A stretch of DNA of 11,774 bases from Candidatus Nealsonbacteria bacterium RIFCSPLOWO2_01_FULL_38_120 (GTDB lineage: Bacteria > Patescibacteriota > Minisyncoccia > Minisyncoccales > GWA2-38-27). The stretch covers positions 1 through 11,774 of the forward strand of contig MHMF01000022.1 of assembly GCA_001821475.1 (NCBI GenBank), read 5' to 3'. Position 1 is the stretch's first letter, and every line of letters begins with the position of its first letter. Of the stretch, positions 1 through 5,998 are shown piece after piece. The position numbers were made by a program, and so were the translations under genes. The notes beneath the pieces were generated by a model. That model was not told the origin of the DNA. It worked only from the letters and a program-made list of their open reading frames with translations, and made no database searches.

Positions 1-8
1 GCTCGGTC

Positions 9-40
9 GGAGTAAGCGAAAATGTGTTTTCGTTTACTCC
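9..40. repeat. 14-bp inverted repeat (hairpin)
   Basis: Arms at 9-22 and 27-40 pair over 14 positions with one G-T wobble and a TGTG loop. A pyrimidine-rich stretch follows rather than a T run, so it is not a classical terminator. It may lie in the 3' region of a gene upstream of the window or be another member of the local palindrome population. Confidence 0.6.
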
Positions 41-72
41 TCCCTCCCTTCGTAATTATAGCAAATTTGCGG

Positions 73-132
73 CTGAAATTTGGAGAAAAGACCAAGAAAG
101 TCTTTTTTTATTTGGCATTTTGTATTTCAAAG
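73..132. repeat. Direct repeat, copy 1 (about 60 bp)
   Basis: This stretch matches 263-321. The first 21 bases are identical in both copies, and the rest aligns with a few substitutions down to a shared TTCAAAG end. Within this copy 86-92 (AAAAGAC) pairs with 100-106 (GTCTTTT) ahead of a T run, so it could also act as a weak terminator for a gene ending left of the window. Unlike copy 2, the left outer arm is not preserved, which suggests a decayed or truncated copy. Confidence 0.65.
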
Positions 133-147
133 TAAATAATATGCGGG

Positions 148-180
148 AAACCGCCTTGATGAAAATCAGGGCGGTTTTTT
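148..180 (+). terminator. Rho-independent terminator
   Basis: A 13-bp stem (148-160 with 165-177, one G-T pair, GC-rich core ACCGCC/GGCGGT) closes a GAAA tetraloop and runs directly into six T residues, with more T after 180. It would end transcription of a plus-strand gene lying left of the window and insulate the kinase gene downstream. Confidence 0.9.
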
Positions 181-207
181 GATTATTTTTTTATAAGGTG
201 GTAAAAT
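179..207 (+). promoter_or_regulatory. Candidate sigma-70-type promoter for the histidine kinase
   Basis: TTGATT (179-184) and TAAAAT (202-207) are separated by exactly 17 bases. They match 4/6 and 5/6 of the vegetative -35 and -10 consensus. The -35 box overlaps the T tract of the preceding terminator, a compact arrangement. Transcription would start near 214 and carry the 216-321 palindrome in the 5' leader of the kinase mRNA. This is a consensus match only. Confidence 0.45.
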
Positions 208-215
208 ATAAATAT

Positions 216-321
216 CTTTGAATTACGAAATGCTTTCTTGATATTTTCTCCAAATTTTCGCTCTGAAATTTGGAGAAAAGACCTGAAGTCCGCTTTTTAT
301 TTGGCGTTTCGTAATTCAAAG
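216..321. repeat. 106-bp nested palindromic (MITE-like) element
   Basis: Outer arms 216-233 and 304-321 are 18 bp each and complementary except for one T-G wobble. Inside sits a second perfect 14-bp inverted repeat (244-257 with 266-279). The right half (263-321) is the second copy of the direct repeat at 73-132. Terminal inverted repeats, internal palindromy, small size and no coding capacity are what a miniature inverted-repeat element or REP-type palindrome looks like. No target-site duplication is obvious. Confidence 0.7.
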
Positions 322-394
322 AAACATATAACCTGAAGCATAAAACTTGAAATATAAAATCGTTCAATGTTTTATGTTGTATGCTCTGTATTTT

Positions 395-2323
395 ATGAAT
401 AAGCGGTCATTGTTTAATAAAATATTTTTGTCAATGCTTATAGCTCCATTTTTGATGGGCGCAATTTTCCTGCTGGCAATGACAAGAGAGCAAAATAAAA
501 ATCAAGAAGCGGAAGTTATTGAAAGCGGATTAATGATTTCTCGGGCGATAGCCGAAGATATAAGAAAGGGAAATTTAGATAATCTTTCTCAAACACATTT
601 TTTCAAAGAAATTATTGCCAATAGAAACATTGTTTTTTCGTGGGTGGTTAGGCCGGACGGACAGGTTTATTTTGCTAACGATCCTGGGATGATAGGCAAG
701 CGGATAGAAGACCCTTTGATTGGGACCAAAGAAGAGATTGTAAAAGATAGTGTTTATTTTCCCACAGGAGAAAAAGTCAAGCTTATTATGGAACCGTTAG
801 AGATGGCGGGCGATGGAAAAGTTTGGAATCTTTTTATAGGGTTTTCTTCAAAATCAATATGGCTGTCTCAGGGGAAAATGATATTTTTTGGATTAGGGTT
901 GTTCTCGCTGGCGATTGTTTTTATTTTCATCGCATCTTTTTTTATTGTTAAAAAAATAATAAAGCCCATAAAAAAATTAAAAGAAGGGGCTGACATTATC
1001 GGTAAAGGAAATTTTAGTTATCAACTGAATCTGGCGACAGGAGATGAGTTGGAGGATTTGGGAGAAGCGCTTAATAAGATGGCGCGAGACCTGAATAATT
1101 ATTACACTTCTTTGGCAGAAACAAAGGATGTTTTGGAAATCAGAGTCAACGCGAGAACAAAACAAATAAGAGAGATGGCCGAGGGTTTGGAAGAAAAAGT
1201 AAAAGAAAGGACAGAGGTTCTTCTTAAATCCAGAAAAGCATTGCTTAATATGCTTGAAGATGTTGATGCGGAAAGAAAAATAGCTGAAGAAGAAAAAAAC
1301 AAGACCTCTGCCATAGTCGCCAATTTTGCCGATGGACTACTCCTGCTTTCCGATAATAATAAAATTTCTTTAGTGAATCCTCGGGCGGAAAAATTTTTCA
1401 GAATAAAAGAAAAAGATGTTGTCGGGAAATCATTTTCCGAGTTGACGGAAAATGATTCTATTAAATTGCTTGCAGGACTGTTTTCCGAAAACGGAAAAGA
1501 ATTGGATAAAAAAGAGGTGGAAATAAGAAGCGGGATTTTCTTAGAAATAAACGCCATCTCTATTTTCCGGGAAGGCAGGCAATTTGGTTTGTTGGTTATT
1601 CTCCATGATATTTCCCGCGAAAAAATGGTTGAAAAAATAAAAACAGAATTTGTCTCCTTGGCAGCCCATCAGTTAAGGACTCCTCTCTCGGCTATAAAGT
1701 GGACCATTGGAATGTTTTTAGAGGGAAGCCTTGGCAAGATGACTAAGGAGCAGAATGAATTTTTAGCTGATACATATAAACTGAACGAAAAAATGATAAT
1801 TCTTATCAACGACCTTTTGAACGCGACAAGAATTGAGGAAGGCAGATATCTTTACAGCCCTTCTTTGGTTGATATTGTCGGGATGGTAAATCCATTGGTG
1901 GAGTTTTCAGACAGCGAGGCTAAAAAGAGAAAAATTAATTTTTCATTTAAAAATTCTATCAAGGGGCCCATGAAGATTTTAATTGACGGAGAGAAAGTAA
2001 AAATAGCGCTTGAGAATGTTTTAAATAATGCCATAAGATACACTCCTTCGGGCGGAGCTGTCGCTGTTTATTTGAAAAATTCAGAAAAAGAGATAGAATT
2101 TTCAATAGAGGATACGGGCGTTGGCATACCAGAGGATCAGCAGGCAAGGGTTTTCAGCAAATTTTTCCGCGGAACCAATGTCGTAAAAATGGAAACCGAA
2201 GGAACAGGGCTCGGGCTTTTCATAGTTAAGAATGTTATTGAAGCCCATGGCGGAAAAACTTGGTTTGAGTCAGAAGAAGGCAAAGGCACGAAATTTTACT
2301 TGACTATACCAATTAAAAAATAA
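395..2323 (+). CDS. Membrane sensor histidine kinase (HAMP-PAS-HisKA-HATPase)
   Basis: This is an inner-membrane sensor that should autophosphorylate on histidine and pass the phosphate to a response regulator, most simply the receiver encoded next. Numbered from the ATG at 395 (642 aa), the order is TM1 (8-29), an extracytoplasmic region (30-160) resembling a single Cache-type sensor, TM2 (162-185), HAMP (186-239), a charged coiled coil (240-300) and a PAS-like domain (302-409). HisKA follows with H425 in the AAHQLRTP box, then the ATPase domain with an N box near N545, the DTGVGIP box (573-579) and the GTGLGLF box (603-609). All catalytic motifs look intact. An upstream in-frame TTG at 347 would add 16 residues encoded by repeat-like DNA, so I prefer 395, where the membrane segment follows directly. 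No clear Shine-Dalgarno sequence is visible. The ligand is unknown. Confidence 0.93.
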   Translation: MNKRSLFNKIFLSMLIAPFLMGAIFLLAMTREQNKNQEAEVIESGLMISRAIAEDIRKGNLDNLSQTHFFKEIIANRNIVFSWVVRPDGQVYFANDPGMIGKRIEDPLIGTKEEIVKDSVYFPTGEKVKLIMEPLEMAGDGKVWNLFIGFSSKSIWLSQGKMIFFGLGLFSLAIVFIFIASFFIVKKIIKPIKKLKEGADIIGKGNFSYQLNLATGDELEDLGEALNKMARDLNNYYTSLAETKDVLEIRVNARTKQIREMAEGLEEKVKERTEVLLKSRKALLNMLEDVDAERKIAEEEKNKTSAIVANFADGLLLLSDNNKISLVNPRAEKFFRIKEKDVVGKSFSELTENDSIKLLAGLFSENGKELDKKEVEIRSGIFLEINAISIFREGRQFGLLVILHDISREKMVEKIKTEFVSLAAHQLRTPLSAIKWTIGMFLEGSLGKMTKEQNEFLADTYKLNEKMIILINDLLNATRIEEGRYLYSPSLVDIVGMVNPLVEFSDSEAKKRKINFSFKNSIKGPMKILIDGEKVKIALENVLNNAIRYTPSGGAVAVYLKNSEKEIEFSIEDTGVGIPEDQQARVFSKFFRGTNVVKMETEGTGLGLFIVKNVIEAHGGKTWFESEEGKGTKFYLTIPIKK

Positions 2324-2328
2324 TAAAT

Positions 2329-2412
2329 GCCGATAAACCGCTGATAGCAATGTTGATATGACGCTGATAGTTCAGCGTAATTTCAGCGTAGATATCGGCG
2401 CAATATCAGCGG
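2329..2412. repeat. Nested inverted repeats between kinase and receiver genes
   Basis: Three inverted pairs share this gap: GCCGATA 2329-2335 with 2393-2399, CCGCTGATA 2338-2346 with 2404-2412, and ACGCTGA 2361-2367 with 2372-2378. The GCTGATA/TCAGC word recurs six times with small variations. The first two pairs interlock, so they cannot form one simple hairpin together. There is no T run, and co-transcription of the flanking genes remains possible. Confidence 0.75.
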
Positions 2413-2418
2413 ACGCAT

Positions 2419-2790
2419 ATGGCTAAAAAAATTTTAATAATTGAGGACGAAAAGGTCTTGCTTGACCTTTTAGAAAAGCGGATGAGAGCAGAAGGTTATG
2501 ATGTGGCTGTTGCCCTTGACGGTGAAAATGGGATACAAAAGGCGGAAGAATATAAGCCTGACCTTATTTTATTGGATATTGTTATGCCGAAAAAGGATGG
2601 TTTTGAGGTTATGGAAGAATTAGCCGCAGACCAGGAGCTTAAAAAGATTCCTGTGATTATTGTTTCCAATTCAGGCCAGCCGGTGGAAATAGAGCGGGTC
2701 AAAAAATTAGGGGCAAGGGACTGGCTTGTTAAAACAGAATTTGACCCAAAAGAAGTGGTTGACAAAGTTGTCGCGCAAATCGGAAAATAG
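2419..2790 (+). CDS. Single-domain response regulator (CheY-like receiver)
   Basis: This is a 123-residue receiver that accepts a phosphoryl group from a histidine kinase. The acidic pocket is E9-D10, the phosphoacceptor is D53 in LLDIVMP, the switch Ser is S83 in VSNSG, and the conserved Lys is K105 in LVKTE. The protein ends after helix 5, so there is no DNA-binding or enzymatic output domain. It must act through protein contacts or as a relay intermediate. It lies 95 bp after the kinase on the same strand, with no terminator-like T tract between them, so the two are probably a cognate pair. The gap is instead filled with palindromic repeats. The ATG at 2419 gives the standard MxKKILIIEDE opening. 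No Shine-Dalgarno sequence is evident. Confidence 0.93.
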   Translation: MAKKILIIEDEKVLLDLLEKRMRAEGYDVAVALDGENGIQKAEEYKPDLILLDIVMPKKDGFEVMEELAADQELKKIPVIIVSNSGQPVEIERVKKLGARDWLVKTEFDPKEVVDKVVAQIGK

Positions 2791-2802
2791 ACGATTAAGG
2801 TC

Positions 2803-2938
2803 AAATCTCAAATTTCCTGCCCGCAATGCTGAGCGAAACGTTGCTGGCTGGTAAAATTAATGTGTCGCTTCGCGAAAATATATTATCAAAAATTTCTGAA
2901 AGAAATTTTTGATACCTAATTTCTGAGATTTGAGATTT
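2803..2938. repeat. Nested inverted repeats in the receiver-mutM gap
   Basis: The outer pair AAATCTCAAAT (2803-2813) and ATTTGAGATTT (2928-2938) encloses a perfect 14-bp inverted repeat (2884-2897 with 2901-2914, loop GAA). It also encloses a weaker GCAATG/CGTTGC stem near 2824-2845. The outer word CTCAAAT is the unit that recurs near 5360-5376 and inside the Mur ligase gene at 9056-9083. The 155-bp gap holds no gene I can support. Confidence 0.75.
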
Positions 2939-2945
2939 CATTGTC

Positions 2946-3827
2946 ATGCCTGAACTTCCAGAAGTTGAAACAACTGTAAGGGGTTTAAATCGAGCGCTCA
3001 ACTCGTTGAGCGCTCGATTTATTGATGTTTGGGCGGATTGGAAAAAGACAATAAAAAAACCAAGGAATTTTAAAAGCTTTAAGGCGGGCATTAAAAAGAA
3101 AAAAATAGAAAAGATATGGAGAAGAGGGAAGAATATAATTTTTGAGCTTTCCGATAATTATTCTCTTTTAATCCATCAAAAGCTTACCGGCCATTTGCTT
3201 TACGGGTATTGGGTTAGAAGGGGGAATAATTGGCAGCCGTCTGGAAACGATATTTTAGCAGACAGGGTGAACAACTATATTCATTTGCTCTTTTTTTTAG
3301 ATAATGGGAAAATGATCGCTCTTTCTGATTTAAGGAAGTTTGCTAATGTTGAACTTTGGAAGACAGAAGAATTATTGGCTTCAAGCGGATTTAATAATTT
3401 AGGACCTGAAATTTTAGAAAAGAGCTTTACTTTTGAAAAATTTAAAGAAGCGCTTTCAAAAAAGAAAGGAAAAATTAAAGAAGTTTTAATGAATCAAAGT
3501 GTTATTGTCGGGGTGGGAAATATTTATTCAGACGAGGCGTTGTGGCGGGCGCAAGTGAATCCGTTTAAGAAAATTCCTGATTTAACAAATCGCGAATTGG
3601 AAAAAATTTATGATTCGCTCCGAGATGTTTTACAAAAATCCATAGAGCTTCACGGAGAAAGTTTTTCAGATTATAGAGATACAAATGGCGAAAAGGGCGG
3701 GTTTGATAAAATAAGAATGGTTTACCGCAGAAAGGGAGAAAAATGCCAATGTTGCGGAACAATTATTAAAAGAAAAAAAATAGGAAGCAGGAGTTGTCAT
3801 TTTTGCCCCGCCTGCCAAAAAATTTAA
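2946..3827 (+). CDS. mutM: Formamidopyrimidine-DNA glycosylase (Fpg/MutM)
   Basis: This base-excision repair enzyme removes 8-oxoguanine and formamidopyrimidines and cleaves the abasic site by beta,delta-elimination. The mature N terminus PELPEVET carries the catalytic P2 and E3. The conserved beta-hairpin lysine is K62 in RRGKN, and the void-filling Arg and Phe lie in SDLRKF (R130, F132). Met74 of the E. coli enzyme appears as Leu in HQKLTG. The helix-two-turn-helix signature is VGVGNIYSDEALW (188-200). A C-terminal zinc finger C267-x2-C270-x16-C287-x2-C290 distinguishes it from zincless Nei relatives. At 293 aa it is slightly longer than the usual 270 or so, from a loop near 91-110 and a palindrome-encoded stretch at residues 14-26. 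The ATG at 2946 is fixed by the required Met-Pro-Glu start. It has 46 bp before holA and is likely co-transcribed with it. Confidence 0.96.
   Translation: MPELPEVETTVRGLNRALNSLSARFIDVWADWKKTIKKPRNFKSFKAGIKKKKIEKIWRRGKNIIFELSDNYSLLIHQKLTGHLLYGYWVRRGNNWQPSGNDILADRVNNYIHLLFFLDNGKMIALSDLRKFANVELWKTEELLASSGFNNLGPEILEKSFTFEKFKEALSKKKGKIKEVLMNQSVIVGVGNIYSDEALWRAQVNPFKKIPDLTNRELEKIYDSLRDVLQKSIELHGESFSDYRDTNGEKGGFDKIRMVYRRKGEKCQCCGTIIKRKKIGSRSCHFCPACQKI
2986..3021. repeat. Perfect 17-bp-arm palindrome inside mutM
   Basis: Arms 2986-3002 and 3005-3021 are exact reverse complements around a 2-base TC centre, including the self-complementary core GAGCGCTC in each arm. It encodes MutM residues 14-26, between the N-terminal catalytic motif and the first strands, where family members normally have a shorter variable segment. 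It keeps the reading frame, as expected of a palindromic element tolerated within a gene. Confidence 0.85.
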
Positions 3828-3873
3828 TTTCCATAATTTGTGATTCATGGTTCATAATTCGTTGTTGCGCAAT

Positions 3874-4818
3874 ATGTTTATTTTTATTTACGGACAAGAT
3901 ACATACAGGATGAAAGGGAAACTTTCGGAAATAATTGAAGAGTATAAAAAAAGCCGCAAAAGCGGCTTGAGTTTGAAATTTATTGATTGTCAGAAAACAG
4001 GTATTGGATCATTCGGCGATTTTCAAAACGATTCCAGCCAGTTCTCAATGTTTAAGGAAAAAAAGCTTATTGTGGTGACGGATCCGTTTTCGGATATTGA
4101 TTTTAAGGAGAAGTTTCTTAAAAATAAAGAAAATTTTACGAAATTGGACGATTTAGTTGTTTTTTATCAAGAGGGAGAAGTAAGGAAAAATGATTCTCTT
4201 TTTAAGTTTTTGGAAAAGAATGCCCTTTGCCAGAATTTTAATTTATTGGAAGGGCAAAAACTTAAAAAATGGGTTTCAGATGAATTTGAAAAAAGTGGAG
4301 CAAGATTTGGGGAGGATGCCGCAGACGAGCTATGTTTTCGCGTTGGGAGCGACCTTTGGCGAATGGCAAACGAAATCAAAAAAATAACCGCTTTCGGTTT
4401 AGGGAAAGAAATTAAAAGAGAGGATGTGGCGGTTTTGGTCAGGCCGAAAATTGAATCGGATATTTTTAAGACGATTGACGCTGTTGCCAATGGCGAGAAA
4501 CAAACCGCCCTTCAATTTATCCGAAAGCATATTGAAAAGGGTGATTCTCCTGTCTATTTATTCTCAATGGTAAATTATCAATTCAGGAATCTTTTAGTAA
4601 TTAAGGATTTTGTTGAAAAACGCAAGACATACGACGCCATTTTAAAGGCAAGCGGGCTCCATCCTTTTGTTGTTAAAAAAGGATATTATTTGTCTTATAA
4701 GTTTACGCTTTCAGGATTAAAGAAAATATATCAGAGAATTTTTCAAATTGACCTGGAAATAAAAACAGGCCGAATAGAGCCGGAAGCCGCGCTGGAAATG
4801 CTTATCGCAGAGATATAG
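3874..4818 (+). CDS. holA: DNA polymerase III delta subunit
   Basis: This is the delta subunit of the clamp loader, which opens the beta sliding clamp for loading onto primed DNA. The opening MFIFIYGQDTYR matches the family start (hydrophobic strand, then YG-D/E-Tyr/Phe-Arg). The body carries the degenerate AAA+ fold without a Walker A motif, as expected for delta, with the LKKWVSDEFEKSG and GSDLWRMANEIKKI helices. The C-terminal collar domain includes NYQFRNLLVIKDF and a final helix rich in Glu/Ala. Length 314 aa is normal. An in-frame ATG at 3847 would add nine residues encoded by repeat-like TTCATAATTC DNA, and I reject it. It converges with rpsT, a neighbour pairing seen in many bacteria. 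Sequence identity in this family is low, so the assignment rests on the N terminus, length and context. Confidence 0.9.
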   Translation: MFIFIYGQDTYRMKGKLSEIIEEYKKSRKSGLSLKFIDCQKTGIGSFGDFQNDSSQFSMFKEKKLIVVTDPFSDIDFKEKFLKNKENFTKLDDLVVFYQEGEVRKNDSLFKFLEKNALCQNFNLLEGQKLKKWVSDEFEKSGARFGEDAADELCFRVGSDLWRMANEIKKITAFGLGKEIKREDVAVLVRPKIESDIFKTIDAVANGEKQTALQFIRKHIEKGDSPVYLFSMVNYQFRNLLVIKDFVEKRKTYDAILKASGLHPFVVKKGYYLSYKFTLSGLKKIYQRIFQIDLEIKTGRIEPEAALEMLIAEI

Positions 4819-4835
4819 ACGAATATTATTAAGCG

Positions 4836-4864
4836 CCTATGTGCCTATCTGGTAGGCACATAGG
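4836..4864. repeat. 12-bp inverted repeat between convergent holA and rpsT
   Basis: CCTATGTGCCTA (4836-4847) and its exact complement (4853-4864) enclose a TCTGG loop, and a second GGCACAT word follows immediately. Its location between converging genes would suit a bidirectional terminator, but there is no adjacent T run on either strand. I therefore list it as a repeat with possible transcript-end function. Confidence 0.7.
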
Positions 4865-4879
4865 GCACATAACGGAAAA

Positions 4880-5143
4880 TTATTTAATTTTGTTTATCAG
4901 TTTTGTTATTCTTGATTTTTTTCTTGAAGCGGTATTTTTTTTCATTATCCCGACCTTCGCCCCTTTATCCAGCATTTTATAAATTTGGGGCAGGATTTCT
5001 TTGGCCTCGTCTATTTTTTTCTTTGAAATTAAAGACCGCGCCTCTTTGATGAGATCTCTTATTTTTTTTTTGCGGCCGATATTTTTTGCTTTCCGTTTTA
5101 TGTTTTGGCGAAGGGCTTTTTTAGCCGAAGATGTGATAGGCAT
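4880..5143 (-). CDS. rpsT: 30S ribosomal protein S20
   Basis: This is a primary 16S rRNA-binding protein of the small subunit. The 87-residue, Lys/Arg-rich, all-helical sequence begins MPITSSAKKALRQN and ends with the hallmark GIMKKNTASRKKSRITKLI segment, which is conserved in bS20. It is transcribed opposite to its neighbours, converging with holA and diverging from ruvA. An AAGGAG on the minus strand (complement of 5161-5166) lies 17 bases from the ATG, which is long for a Shine-Dalgarno sequence, so its use is doubtful. Confidence 0.95.
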   Translation of the reverse strand: MPITSSAKKALRQNIKRKAKNIGRKKKIRDLIKEARSLISKKKIDEAKEILPQIYKMLDKGAKVGIMKKNTASRKKSRITKLINKIK

Positions 5144-5206
5144 AATAATATATTAGCAGACTCCTTGAGAGAAATCAAGATGTGTGGAAAATAATTGAAA
5201 AAGCGG

Positions 5207-5212
5207 TATAAT
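5207..5212 (+). promoter_or_regulatory. Possible -10 element upstream of ruvA
   Basis: A perfect TATAAT lies in an AT-rich stretch. At 17-18 bases upstream there is only GTGGAA/TGTGGA, a poor -35. A nearby TTGAAA (5195-5200) is too close to pair with it. If used, the transcript would carry the long inverted repeat at 5223-5376 in its leader. Weak evidence. Confidence 0.3.
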
Positions 5213-5222
5213 AAAAATAATA

Positions 5223-5376
5223 ATTCAAAACTCAAAGTTCAAAGATTAAAACTATAACTTAAAGATTAAAACTACCCCCTCCTTGCATCCCCTTCGCTAA
5301 GCTACGGGGGTGGGGGATGAATAGTTTTAAGGTTTTGAGTTGTGGTTTTGCGCTTTGAATTTTGAGATTTGAGTTT
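5223..5376. repeat. Long imperfect inverted repeat in the rpsT-ruvA gap
   Basis: The left arm (5223-5274) and the right arm (5322-5376) are complementary over about 50 bp with scattered mismatches. Between them are C-rich and G-rich tracts that also pair (CATCCCC 5286-5292 with GGGGATG 5313-5319). The left arm contains a 14-bp direct repeat (5241-5254 and 5261-5274, period 20). Both arms consist of variants of TCAAA/CTCAAA words. The 238-bp gap contains no gene I can support. A transcript could form a long hairpin just before the ruvA start. Confidence 0.75.
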
Positions 5377-5381
5377 CGCAT

Positions 5382-5954
5382 ATGATTTCTTTTTTAGAGG
5401 GGAAAATTGTTTTAAAAAAAGAAAAATACGCTGTTTTGAACGTGAACGGGGTTGGCTATAAGGTTATTTTTTCTCACAGCGGTCTATCTAATCTGCCAGG
5501 AATAGGGGAGGAACTGAAAACATTTTGTTATTTAAATGTAAGGGAAACAGCGTTAGAGCTCTACGGATTTTTAAGCGAAAAAGAGCTTGAGCTTTTTGAG
5601 GCGCTGCAGAACATCAGGGGTGTGGGGCCTAAAACCGCTTTAACGCTTTCTGCGCTCGGCTCTATGGAAGAAATAAAGGAAAAAATTATGGCGAAAGACG
5701 AAAATTTATTTTCCGGCATTCCAGGCGTAGGCAGAAAAAAAGCAATGGCAATTATGATAGAGCTTGCCGGGAAAATAAAAAATATTTCCGTGGGGCGGAG
5801 TGAAAATTCTGGAGAATCAGACGAGGCGGAAGAAGGGCTTGTCGCGCTTAATTTTTCGCGGCAGAAAGCGAGGATTGCCTTGTTAAAAATTTCCAAAGAT
5901 ACAAAAGGAACAGAGCAGAGGATTGGGGAGGCCTTAAAAATTATAAACAGATAA
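5382..5954 (+). CDS. ruvA: Holliday junction branch migration subunit RuvA
   Basis: RuvA binds four-way DNA junctions as a tetramer and loads the RuvB motor for branch migration. The OB-fold N terminus (1-62) has the family opening MISFLEGK and the NGVGYKV turn. Two helix-hairpin-helix motifs follow at 78-89 (IRGVGPKTALTL) and 113-124 (IPGVGRKKAMAI). After a Ser/Glu-rich linker (about 138-150), the small RuvB-contacting domain III appears at 151-190. Length 190 aa is normal. No ruvB or ruvC is in the window. It is the first gene of a plus-strand cluster, with 44 bp to the next gene. The ATG at 5382 gives the exact family start, without a Shine-Dalgarno sequence. Confidence 0.96.
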   Translation: MISFLEGKIVLKKEKYAVLNVNGVGYKVIFSHSGLSNLPGIGEELKTFCYLNVRETALELYGFLSEKELELFEALQNIRGVGPKTALTLSALGSMEEIKEKIMAKDENLFSGIPGVGRKKAMAIMIELAGKIKNISVGRSENSGESDEAEEGLVALNFSRQKARIALLKISKDTKGTEQRIGEALKIINR

Positions 5955-5998
5955 AATTAAAATTTTTTTATATTCAAAATATATATGAGAAGAATATT

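Noticed and set aside
1..346. CRISPR array
   Set aside because: There are only two repeat copies of about 60 bp, 190 bp apart, with no regular spacers and no cas genes in the window.
347..394. Upstream TTG start for the histidine kinase
   Set aside because: It would add 16 residues encoded by AT-rich, repeat-like DNA before a normal kinase N terminus; the ATG at 395 is better placed before the first membrane segment.
1102..1557. Long minus-strand frame of 151 residues
   Set aside because: It is antisense to the kinase, with Ser/Phe-rich composition typical of a shadow of Lys/Glu-rich coding sequence.
2801..3091. Minus-strand 96-residue frame
   Set aside because: It is mostly antisense to mutM, includes the palindrome read backwards, and has no family resemblance.
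3847..3873. Upstream ATG start for holA
   Set aside because: The extra nine residues come from TTCATAATTC-type repeat sequence, while MFIFIYGQDT at 3874 matches the family start.
3951..3968. GCCGC/GCGGC hairpin with AAAA loop
   Set aside because: It lies within holA coding sequence of normal family length and has no T run; most likely chance.
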